Shown here: piece by piece, positions 1 through 4,699 of the stretch
How positions within the stretch are numbered: position 1 is the stretch's first letter
How the letters are laid out: each line of letters opens with the position of its first letter
Assembly (NCBI GenBank): GCA_900541665.1
Contig: UQKV01000073.1
Location: 1-7,119 of the forward strand
Source: an uncultured Collinsella sp.
GTDB taxonomy: Bacteria > Actinomycetota > Coriobacteriia > Coriobacteriales > Coriobacteriaceae
DNA length: 7,119 nucleotides
Reading direction: 5' to 3'
Made by a program: the position numbers and the translations under genes
The notes under the pieces: model-generated
Database searches by the model: none
The model's input: only the letters and a program-made list of their open reading frames with translations
What the model was told of the DNA's origin: nothing

Positions 1-65
1 GGACGGGGCTTTTTTGACTGGTATGATTGGTGCGACCATTCGAACCAGCTAAAAGAGCCCCGTCC
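1..65. repeat. 15-bp inverted repeat upstream of luxS
   Basis: Bases 1-15 pair with 51-65 (ten perfect pairs, one G-T, then four A-T). The 35-nt loop holds two smaller nested dyads, 18-22 with 44-48 and 28-31 with 35-38. The left arm followed by its T run also looks like the 3' half of an intrinsic terminator of a gene lying before the window, whose 5' arm would be outside it. No T run follows the right arm, so the visible pair is not a standard terminator for + strand transcription. The role is unclear. Confidence 0.6.
19..27 (+). promoter_or_regulatory. Possible extended -10 promoter of luxS
   Basis: TGGTATGAT matches the extended -10 form TGnTATAAT with one mismatch in the hexamer. The -35 position would fall at or before base 1 and cannot be read. 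Transcription would begin near base 34, giving a leader of roughly 58 nt that includes the right arm of the 1-65 inverted repeat but not its left arm. The alternative is that luxS is transcribed from a promoter upstream of the window. Confidence 0.35.
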
Positions 66-91
66 CAATTTGACTATCGAGAGGATCTGCC

Positions 92-580
92 ATGGAGCGC
101 ATCGCCAGCTTTTCCGTTGATCATCTGCTGCTTGAGCCCGGCGTGTATGTGAGCCGCATCGACCGCGATCCGGCGACCGGTGCCGCCGTCACCACGTTTG
201 ACCTGCGTCTGACCACGCCCAACAAGGAGCCGGTCATGAACACGGCCGAGTGCCACACCATCGAGCACCTGGGCGCGACGTTCCTTCGCAATCATGCCGA
301 GTGGTCGAGCCGCATTGTCTACTTTGGCCCCATGGGCTGTCGCACGGGCTTTTACCTGGTTGTCTTTGGCGAGCTGACGAGCGAGAAGATCTTGCCGCTC
401 GTCCGCGAGCTGTTTGAGTTTGTCGCCGACTTTGAGGGCGATGTCCCCGGTGCCGCTCCCGAGGAATGCGGTAACTACCTGGACCAGAACCTCCCCATGG
501 CCAACTGGCTTGCGCGCCGCTACCTCGACCGCGACCTGGCCGATATCGACGAGAAGCACCTGCACTATCAGCAGGCGTAA
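92..580 (+). CDS. luxS: S-ribosylhomocysteine lyase LuxS
   Basis: LuxS cleaves S-ribosylhomocysteine to homocysteine and 4,5-dihydroxy-2,3-pentanedione, the precursor of autoinducer-2. It acts in the cytosol as a metal-dependent homodimer in the activated-methyl cycle. The 162-residue product has the usual family length and all key motifs: VDHLLLEPG at 9-17, the metal ligands His55 and His59 with the general base Glu58 in HTIEHL, the catalytic Cys83 in GPMGCRTGFYL, and the third metal ligand Cys126 in ECGNYLDQNL. The ATG at 92 is set by GAGAGGA at 79-85, six bases upstream. The gene ends 29 bases before a strong terminator, so it is probably transcribed alone or as the last gene of an operon entering from the left. 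No mtnN (pfs) or methionine gene is visible here. Identification is firm; the local regulation is not known. Confidence 0.97.
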   Translation: MERIASFSVDHLLLEPGVYVSRIDRDPATGAAVTTFDLRLTTPNKEPVMNTAECHTIEHLGATFLRNHAEWSSRIVYFGPMGCRTGFYLVVFGELTSEKILPLVRELFEFVADFEGDVPGAAPEECGNYLDQNLPMANWLARRYLDRDLADIDEKHLHYQQA

Positions 581-608
581 GGGCTTTATCGCCCAAAACG
601 CGCGCATT

Positions 609-640
609 GGGCGCCTTCGCTTATGCGGGGGCGCCTTTTT
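609..640 (+). terminator. Intrinsic terminator of luxS
   Basis: Bases 610-620 pair with 625-635 around a TTAT loop, giving an 11-bp GC-rich stem with two G-T pairs, directly followed by five T residues (636-640). It closes the luxS transcript and isolates it from the next gene. A weak 4-bp dyad (581-584 with 591-594) lies just after the luxS stop codon and is probably incidental. Confidence 0.85.
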
Positions 641-661
641 GTTGATTGGTCGGGACGAGCG

Positions 662-690
662 TTCAAAATCGCTCATGTTTGTTCTAGAAT
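662..690 (+). promoter_or_regulatory. Promoter of the DUF4867 gene
   Basis: TTCAAA at 662-667 and TAGAAT at 685-690 are separated by 17 bp and match the -35 and -10 consensus at 4 of 6 and 5 of 6 positions. The predicted start near 697 leaves a short leader of about 28 nt before the ATG at 725. Its position just after the luxS terminator supports a separate transcription unit. A second short dyad (657-661 with 670-674) overlaps the -35 region. Confidence 0.5.
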
Positions 691-715
691 GTTCGTATAG
701 TCACATCTACGAACA
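690..715. promoter_or_regulatory. Operator-like inverted repeat before the DUF4867 gene
   Basis: TGTTCGTA (690-697) and TACGAACA (708-715) form a perfect 8-bp inverted repeat with a 10-bp spacer. The repeat begins at the last base of the -10 box, covers the predicted transcription start and ends at the ribosome binding site, which is a typical repressor position. The TGTTCG half-site resembles those of DeoR/GlpR-type repressors; that assignment is inferred from memory. The palindrome TTCTAGAA (682-689) sits immediately upstream. The same repeat could instead form a small RNA hairpin that hides the ribosome binding site. Confidence 0.5.
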
Positions 716-724
716 GGAGTGAAC

Positions 725-1369
725 ATGCATATCTACTCTGTCAACGATCCTGAGTTCAAATCCTATGGCAACGTTTGGAATAACGTTCCGTCCGAGCTCA
801 CGTCGCCCGTGCTCGAGGCACTCTCTGCCACGCCCATTCCCGAGGGCAGCAAGTACGTTGCAAGCGCGCCGGAGCTCGAGGGCGTCAAGGATGCCGATAA
901 GTTGGGCTTTCTCATGTTTGGTGGCCGTCCCTTCCAGCTCGGCTGGTGCAACGGCCACAACACGCGTCTCAACTGCCTGGAGTATCACCGCGCGAGTGAG
1001 TTCAACCTGGGCGCGCGCGACTTTATCCTGCTCGTGGCGCATCGCTGGGAGATCGAGGACGGCAAGCTCGATACCGCGTGCGTCAAGGCGTTCCGCGTGC
1101 CGGCGGGCAAGGTTGTCGAGGTTTTCAACACCACGCTCCACTACACGCCCTGCATGGTCGACGACGGCGGCTTCCAGGTGATGGTGGCGCTGCCGGCGGG
1201 CACCAACGGCCCGCGCCCCGAGGCTGCGGCCGACATGCCTACCGCCGGTGACAGCTACTGCTACTGGAAGGCCGACAAGTGGGTTCTCTGCCATGCTGAC
1301 AGCCCCAAGGCTGCCGAGGGCGGCTACGTAGGCCTCATCGGCAAAAACCTCGATATCGCCTGCGACTAG
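725..1369 (+). CDS. DUF4867 family protein (cupin-like, function unknown)
   Basis: This 214-residue soluble protein resembles the DUF4867 family, a conserved group of unknown function that I associate with a cupin-like beta-barrel fold. The most conserved-looking stretch is residues 71-92 (GWCNGHNTRLNCLEYHRASE), with His and Glu residues that could bind a metal, followed by DFILL near 99-103, KAFRVPAG near 121-128 and HYTPC at 139-143. No signal peptide or membrane segment is seen. I chose the ATG at 725 over the GTG at 719: AGGAG at 715-719 is correctly spaced from 725 but overlaps the GTG. The gene has its own promoter and operator-like repeat and begins after the luxS terminator, so it is not cotranscribed with luxS. 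Its last 17 codons are part of a direct repeat that recurs at 2739, beyond the neighbouring ATPase gene. A role in sugar or sugar-acid metabolism is only a guess from the DeoR-like operator. Confidence 0.85.
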   Translation: MHIYSVNDPEFKSYGNVWNNVPSELTSPVLEALSATPIPEGSKYVASAPELEGVKDADKLGFLMFGGRPFQLGWCNGHNTRLNCLEYHRASEFNLGARDFILLVAHRWEIEDGKLDTACVKAFRVPAGKVVEVFNTTLHYTPCMVDDGGFQVMVALPAGTNGPRPEAAADMPTAGDSYCYWKADKWVLCHADSPKAAEGGYVGLIGKNLDIACD

Positions 1370-1377
1370 AATCTTCT

Positions 1378-1434
1378 GTCTCGATCTGTAACATCTAGCG
1401 GGCTAAATCGTCTCTACCTGTTACAGATCGAGAC
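1378..1434. repeat. Long palindrome, first of left copy
   Basis: GTCTCGATCTGTAACA at 1378-1393 is perfectly complementary to 1419-1434, giving a 16-bp stem around a 25-nt spacer that contains a small TAGC/GCTA dyad (1396-1405). It starts eight bases after the DUF4867 stop codon. Neither strand has a T run after the stem, so it is not a standard intrinsic terminator. It may act as a 3' RNA stabiliser, a protein-binding site or an extragenic palindromic element. Confidence 0.85.
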
Positions 1435-1458
1435 AAACTGCAGGGGCTGCCCGAAAGA

Positions 1459-1513
1459 TCTCGATCTGTAACACCAGGCCCGGTTTTGACGGCCTAGCTG
1501 TTACAGATCGAGA
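1459..1513. repeat. Long palindrome, second of left copy
   Basis: The 15-bp arms at 1459-1473 and 1499-1513 are perfect and carry the same core as the preceding palindrome (TCTCGATCTGTAACA), so the two units are tandem relatives. The spacer differs and contains an inner AGGCC/GGCCT dyad (1476-1480 with 1491-1495). No T run follows on either strand. Confidence 0.85.
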
Positions 1514-1528
1514 CAAAACGGGCCCAAA

Positions 1529-1561
1529 CCATCACAAAGGTGCCTGTCCCCATTGCGGTGG
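1529..1561. repeat. Degenerate palindrome with GGTGCCTGTCCCC core
   Basis: The 12-base arms at 1529-1540 and 1550-1561 match at nine positions around the loop TGCCTGTCC. The corresponding element at 2951-2983 is perfect, so this copy has decayed. It lies directly after the stop codon of the minus-strand ATPase gene and could end its transcript weakly, though only a short T stretch follows on that strand. Confidence 0.55.
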
Positions 1562-1565
1562 CTGC

Positions 1566-2672
1566 CTAGAGTTGGCTGCGCAGATAGTCAGCCATATATG
1601 GAACGGCGAAACGCACGTAACCGCGGCGCGCCTGTTCGATTACGCCGGCGTCGATGAGGCGCCGGCGATACTTTTGCGCATAGTCGGGTGTGACTGACAT
1701 ACGTTTCGCTACATCGGAAATGCGCGAAACGGCGTCTTCGTCATCAGTCATTGCGTCGAGAAACGCGACGTCTTGGTCCGATAGCGCGGCGAGCGTCGTT
1801 TCACAAACATCGTTTTCGAAATCGGCTTTTGACGCTTCGATAGCTCCGTCGACTTGCTCTGGCGTTACGTGTTCTCCTGTCTTGCAGCGATTGCCGATGT
1901 TATAGCCGATGAGCTGCAGCATATAGGGCGAGCCTTGGGTTGCGCGAGCGGCACGGAGGCGAAGATCGCCTGGAATATCAAGGTCGAGCTCTTCGAAAGC
2001 CCGCTGATAATAGGCATCGACATCTCCGACTGAAAGCGGTTCGAGCGTGACCTTGCGAGCGCGGTTGAGAAATGTCAGCACGCGGTCATTGAGCGTTGCA
2101 CAGACGGCTCCCGGGAGACCTGCCATAACAAGCGCGACGTTGAGTCCCTCACCGACCAGCTCTTGATAGGCGGTGACGAGCTGTCTAATCTCAGGTGAAT
2201 TAGCTTGGAGCTCATCGATAAGGATGAGGATGCCGTGCCCCTGCTCGGTCAGCTTGCGCGCCAGCTGCGTGAGTTTGAACTGGAAACTCTTGGTCTCCTG
2301 CACATCGCGTGTGAACTCGAGACCGGCTGAGAAGCCGAAGACGCTCAAGCTACCGCCAGAAAGTTTGGGGAGATGACGCTTGCTGACATAAGGCTCGCCT
2401 GCTTCTTGGATTTTTTCAACAATGCGCTCAAGCATATCTTCGGAGGCTACGGTGGGTGTGGCGACAACAAAACCGAGCTTGCGTGCGCGGTCGGCAAGTT
2501 CCCACAGAAGAACCGTCTTGCCGCTGCCTCGCTGGCCGAGCATGAGCATGGCTCGGTCTCGATTGCCCGGCTCCTGCTCAAGACCGGAGATGAATGTCGA
2601 AATCACGTTCCCGCGACCCACCAGATAGGACGGGCGATTTCCAAATGAGGGGGAGAAGATGGTTTCAGTCAT
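1566..2672 (-). CDS. AAA+ ATPase with C-terminal winged helix (Orc1/Cdc6-like)
   Basis: The 368-residue product is a single AAA+ ATPase module followed by a winged-helix domain. Visible motifs are an N-terminal LVGRGNVI (17-24), Walker A GQRGSGKT (46-53, Lys52), Walker B ILILIDELQ (148-156, Asp153 and Glu154), a sensor-1-like VALVMAGLPG (179-188), candidate arginine-finger residues in FLNRARK (201-207) and a sensor-2-type GSPYMLQLIGY (247-257). Residues from about 295 to the end look like a winged helix, with a basic helix (QKYRRRLIDAGVI) and a terminal wing. There is no signal peptide or membrane segment. It is probably a cytosolic, DNA-associated ATPase; its substrate is unknown. The ATG is supported by AGGAG four bases upstream on the minus strand. 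It runs opposite to all its neighbours, is the only gene in the repeat-bounded insert, and shows weaker third-position G/C preference than bglA by eye, which fits acquisition by transfer. Alternatives are a STAND-type regulator or a mobile-element ATPase separated from its recombinase. Confidence 0.85.
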   Translation of the reverse strand: MTETIFSPSFGNRPSYLVGRGNVISTFISGLEQEPGNRDRAMLMLGQRGSGKTVLLWELADRARKLGFVVATPTVASEDMLERIVEKIQEAGEPYVSKRHLPKLSGGSLSVFGFSAGLEFTRDVQETKSFQFKLTQLARKLTEQGHGILILIDELQANSPEIRQLVTAYQELVGEGLNVALVMAGLPGAVCATLNDRVLTFLNRARKVTLEPLSVGDVDAYYQRAFEELDLDIPGDLRLRAARATQGSPYMLQLIGYNIGNRCKTGEHVTPEQVDGAIEASKADFENDVCETTLAALSDQDVAFLDAMTDDEDAVSRISDVAKRMSVTPDYAQKYRRRLIDAGVIEQARRGYVRFAVPYMADYLRSQL

Positions 2673-2675
2673 AAG

Positions 2676-2717
2676 TCTCCTTTCCTTTTTTTCCTATTTT
2701 TTCCTTTCTTTCCTATT
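2676..2717 (-). promoter_or_regulatory. Purine-rich leader and ribosome binding site of the ATPase gene
   Basis: On the minus strand this 42-base stretch is almost entirely purine and contains several GGAAA-type runs, including a repeated AATAGGAA unit (2691-2698 and 2710-2717). The AGGAG nearest the gene (2677-2681) is the probable ribosome binding site. Its composition is unlike anything else in the window. Confidence 0.5.
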
Positions 2718-2724
2718 CAGTCAA
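2696..2724 (-). promoter_or_regulatory. Possible promoter of the ATPase gene
   Basis: On the minus strand TTGACT (2719-2724) matches the -35 consensus at five of six positions. AAAAAT (2696-2701), 17 bp further on, matches the -10 at four of six. A 5-bp inverted repeat, ATTCA (2715-2719) with TGAAT (2726-2730), spans the -35 box and could be an operator. The promoter lies wholly within the insert, so the cassette carries its own expression signal. Confidence 0.4.
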
Positions 2725-2738
2725 ATGAATTGCTGAGC

Positions 2739-2792
2739 GAAGGCGGTTACGTAGGCCTCGTCGGCAAAAACCTCGACATCACCTGCGACTAG
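2739..2792 (+). pseudogene. Orphan 3' tail of a DUF4867 gene
   Basis: Translation gives EGGYVGLVGKNLDITCD and a TAG stop, against EGGYVGLIGKNLDIACD at the end of the intact gene. The five base differences comprise three synonymous changes and two conservative replacements (Ile to Val, Ala to Thr). The open frame continues a short way upstream, but that sequence has no similarity to the family and no start codon with a ribosome binding site. It is therefore a recombination remnant, not a functional gene. The pattern of changes suggests the donor was a working DUF4867 allele or paralogue. Confidence 0.85.
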
Positions 2793-2800
2793 AATCTTCC

Positions 2801-2857
2801 GTCTCAATCTGTAACATCTAGCAGGCAAAATCGTCTCTACCTGTTACAGATTTAGAC
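2801..2857. repeat. Long palindrome, first of right copy
   Basis: Arms 2801-2816 and 2842-2857 pair at 15 of 16 positions. Relative to the left-copy element at 1378-1434, the sixth arm position has changed from G-C to A-T on both sides, which keeps the pairing, while the fifth position has lost its partner. Confidence 0.8.
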
Positions 2858-2881
2858 AAACTGCAGGGGCTGCCCGAAAGA

Positions 2882-2936
2882 TCTCGATTTGTAACGCCAG
2901 GCCCGGTTTTGGCGGCCTAACTGTTACAGATCGAGA
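2882..2936. repeat. Long palindrome, second of right copy
   Basis: Arms 2882-2896 and 2922-2936 differ from the left-copy element at two left-arm bases (C to T at 2889, A to G at 2896). Both changes leave a G-U pair if the + strand is transcribed but give A-C mismatches on the other strand. The inner AGGCC/GGCCT dyad is kept. Confidence 0.8.
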
Positions 2937-2950
2937 CAAACCGCCCTACA

Positions 2951-2983
2951 CCACCACAAAGGTGCCTGTCCCCTTTGTGGTGG
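2951..2983. repeat. Perfect 12-bp palindrome with GGTGCCTGTCCCC core
   Basis: CCACCACAAAGG (2951-2962) is perfectly complementary to 2972-2983 across the loop TGCCTGTCC. I recall similar GGTGCCTGTCCCC-cored palindromes as dispersed extragenic repeats in some bacterial genomes, but could not check this. It is followed by TTTGGGG, too weak for a classical terminator. Confidence 0.7.
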
Positions 2984-3017
2984 TTTGGGGCGGCGGTATC
3001 AGAAAGTGTCAGACGGG

Positions 3018-3035
3018 GGCGGCTGCCGGGCCGCC
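3018..3035. repeat. Short GC-rich hairpin upstream of bglA
   Basis: GGCGGC (3018-3023) pairs with GCCGCC (3030-3035) around a six-base loop. The heptamer AAGTGTC occurs on both sides, at 3004-3010 and 3048-3054. With the possible promoter at 3072-3100, this is all I see between the direct repeat and bglA; there is no small gene in this stretch. Confidence 0.35.
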
Positions 3036-3071
3036 GTGTGCGAAAAGAAGTGTCGGCCTGCGTCGCTGTCG

Positions 3072-3100
3072 TTGGGCGAGGCCCTATTTGCGGGGATACT
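3072..3100 (+). promoter_or_regulatory. Weak candidate promoter of bglA
   Basis: TTGGGC (3072-3077) and GATACT (3095-3100) are 17 bp apart, but each fits the consensus only partly. The implied leader of about 30 nt contains AAAGGA at 3124-3129. No antiterminator site or clear operator was recognised, so the sequence does not show how beta-glucoside induction would work. Confidence 0.3.
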
Positions 3101-3136
3101 GAAACCACGACAAGCAGCGTATGAAAGGATCGATGC

Positions 3137-4567
3137 ATGGCTTTTCGTAAAGACTTTCTGTGGGGCGGCGCGACGGCTGCCAACCAGTGCGAGGGCGCCT
3201 ATAACGTGGACGGCCGCGGCCTTGCCAACGTGGACGTGGCTCCGCACGGCCCCGAGCGCTATGCGGTGGTCTCCGGCCAGCGTAAAATGCTCGACTTCGA
3301 GGACGGCTATTACTATCCCGCGCAGACCGGCATCGATTTCTATCACCACTACAAAGAGGACATTGCTCTCTTTGCCGAGATGGGCTTTAAGACCTTCCGT
3401 ATGAGCCTGGCTTGGACCCGCATCTTCCCCAACGGCGACGAGACCGAGCCCAATGAGGCTGGCCTGGCCTTCTACGAGGATGTATTCCGCGAGTGTCAAA
3501 AGCACGGCATCGAGCCACTCGTGACCATCGCGCACTTCGACTGTCCGATTCACCTCATCAAGGAGTACGGCGGCTGGCGCAACCGTAAGCTCATCGACTT
3601 CTACAAGAACCTCGCGACCACAATCTTTACCCGCTACAAGGGCCTGGTGAAGTACTGGCTTACCTTTAACGAGATCAATATGATCTTGCACCTGCCGTTT
3701 ATGGGTGCCGGTCTGGTCTTTGAGGAGGGCGAGAACAAGGAGGCTGTCGAGTACCTGGCCGCCCACAACGAGCTCGTTGCCAGCGCTTGGGCAACCAAGA
3801 TTGCCCACGAGATCGACCCCGAGGTCAAGATTGGCTGCATGCTCGCCGCAGGTAGCTACTACCCCTACAGCTGTCGTCCGGGCGATGTGCGCCAGGCGCA
3901 GCTCGACAATCAGGACAATTACTTCTTCGTCGACGTTCAGAGCCGTGGCTACTACCCGGCCTATGCCGTCAAGAAGCTCGAGCGTCTGGGTATCGATGTG
4001 GGCATGACGGACGAGGACCGCGAGATCCTGGCCGCCAACACCGTCGACTTCATCAGCTTTAGCTATTACAGCACCCGTTGCTCCGCCGGTGCCGATAACC
4101 CCGATGTCGAGCGCACCCAGGGCAACGCCTTCGCCGGCGCCAAGAACCCCTACCTGCAGGAGAGCCAGTGGGGCTGGGCCATCGATCCACTGGGCTTCCG
4201 CATTACGCTCAACGACCTGTACGACCGTTATCAGAAGCCGCTGTTTGTGGTTGAGAACGGCCTGGGCGCCAAGGATGTTGTCGAGGAGGATGGTTCCATC
4301 AACGACGACTACCGTATCGACTACCTGCGCCAGCATATCGCCGCGATGCGCGATGCGGTGACCGAGGACGGCGTTGACCTGCTGGGCTACACCACCTGGG
4401 GCCCGATTGACCTGGTGTCTGCCGGCACGGGCGAGATGTCCAAGCGCTACGGCTTTATCTATGTGGACCGCGATGATGCGGGCAACGGCACCCTCAAGCG
4501 CTCCAAAAAGAAGAGCTTCGACTGGTACAAGAAGGTTATCGCCACCAACGGCGAAGATTTGGCCTAG
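3137..4567 (+). CDS. bglA: 6-phospho-beta-glucosidase, glycoside hydrolase family 1
   Basis: This cytosolic retaining glycosidase hydrolyses 6-phospho-beta-glucosides (such as phosphorylated cellobiose, arbutin or salicin delivered by a PTS) to glucose 6-phosphate and the aglycone or sugar. Its 476 residues span the usual full-length GH1 barrel. Visible landmarks are the N-terminal FLWGGATAANQCEGAYN with Gln17, the His133 segment (AHFDCPIHL), the acid/base Glu179 in TFNEIN and the nucleophile Glu373 in VVENGLG. The C-terminal GEMSKRYGFIYVD holds Lys436 and Tyr438, which with Ser428 probably bind the 6-phosphate; this motif separates phospho-glycosidases from plain beta-glucosidases. The ATG is placed by AAAGGA seven bases upstream. 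It is followed by a strong hairpin, so it appears monocistronic; no PTS permease or regulator is in the window. A 6-phospho-beta-galactosidase is less likely. The name bglA stands for the family; ascB or bglB labels would fit equally. Confidence 0.93.
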   Translation: MAFRKDFLWGGATAANQCEGAYNVDGRGLANVDVAPHGPERYAVVSGQRKMLDFEDGYYYPAQTGIDFYHHYKEDIALFAEMGFKTFRMSLAWTRIFPNGDETEPNEAGLAFYEDVFRECQKHGIEPLVTIAHFDCPIHLIKEYGGWRNRKLIDFYKNLATTIFTRYKGLVKYWLTFNEINMILHLPFMGAGLVFEEGENKEAVEYLAAHNELVASAWATKIAHEIDPEVKIGCMLAAGSYYPYSCRPGDVRQAQLDNQDNYFFVDVQSRGYYPAYAVKKLERLGIDVGMTDEDREILAANTVDFISFSYYSTRCSAGADNPDVERTQGNAFAGAKNPYLQESQWGWAIDPLGFRITLNDLYDRYQKPLFVVENGLGAKDVVEEDGSINDDYRIDYLRQHIAAMRDAVTEDGVDLLGYTTWGPIDLVSAGTGEMSKRYGFIYVDRDDAGNGTLKRSKKKSFDWYKKVIATNGEDLA

Positions 4568-4596
4568 GCTTTCCCGATAACCGTAGCCTCCTAACC

Positions 4597-4632
4597 AAGG
4601 CGCCCGGCGAGTATGTGCTCGCCGGGCGCCTT
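4597..4632 (+). terminator. Terminator hairpin after bglA
   Basis: Bases 4597-4611 pair perfectly with 4618-4632, a 15-bp GC-rich stem with a six-base loop (TATGTG). Only two T residues follow, so it either works through stem strength or mainly protects the transcript 3' end. An ATG lies in the loop (4613), so reading frames that appear to start there are not credible gene starts. Confidence 0.75.
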
Positions 4633-4684
4633 GCCGTCTGCGAATTTTGGGACATGCGGCCCGCTTTTTCGACCCATCTGTCGG

Positions 4685-4690
4685 TACACT
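4685..4690 (+). promoter_or_regulatory. Possible -10 box of the sensor gene pair
   Basis: TACACT matches the -10 consensus at four of six positions and would start transcription near 4697, almost at the ATG at 4700. That would give a leaderless or near-leaderless message, a mode common in actinobacteria. No good -35 box is seen. A short dyad, CGAC (4670-4673) with GTCG (4680-4683), precedes it. Confidence 0.35.
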
Positions 4691-4699
4691 AAAAGCACT

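Larger units (their letters stand above)
1316..1561. repeat. Long direct repeat, left copy
   Basis: This 246-bp segment recurs in the same orientation at 2739-2983 with about 20 differences and one single-base indel (roughly 91% identity, counted by eye). It comprises, in order, the last 17 codons and stop of the DUF4867 gene, two long palindromes (1378-1434 and 1459-1513) and a degenerate third palindrome (1529-1561). It ends five bases before the stop codon of the minus-strand ATPase gene. Together the two copies bracket an insert of 1177 bp. Confidence 0.9.
2739..2983. repeat. Long direct repeat, right copy
   Basis: This is the second copy of the segment at 1316-1561, in the same orientation, and it begins 66 bases upstream of the ATPase start codon. 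It contains an orphan DUF4867 tail (2739-2792), two long palindromes (2801-2857 and 2882-2936) and a perfect third palindrome (2951-2983). Homology to the left copy begins abruptly at 2738/2739 and ends at the palindrome edge. Confidence 0.9.

Noticed and set aside
1..91. SAM or SAH riboswitch in the luxS leader
   Set aside because: The leader is too short and lacks the multi-helix cores I would expect; only simple nested dyads are present.
719..724. GTG start at 719 for the DUF4867 gene
   Set aside because: It overlaps the AGGAG ribosome binding site (715-719), which is correctly spaced for the ATG at 725.
1378..1434. Intrinsic terminator of the DUF4867 gene
   Set aside because: The stem is long and perfect, but neither strand has a T run after it, and the spacer is 25 nt. 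It may still stabilise a 3' end, but it is not a standard terminator.
1378..1513. Palindromes as integron attC sites with the ATPase as a gene cassette
   Set aside because: The arms do not contain the attC core motifs (GTTRRRY and RYYYAAC), no integron integrase is visible, and the ATPase carries its own promoter, unlike most cassettes.
1378..1513. CRISPR array
   Set aside because: Only two related units occur per cluster, the spacing is irregular, each unit is itself a long palindrome, and there are no cas genes.
4613..4699. N-terminal extension of the sensor protein starting at ATG 4613
   Set aside because: That ATG lies in the loop of the bglA terminator hairpin and has no ribosome binding site. 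The first 29 residues do not resemble a signal or membrane segment.
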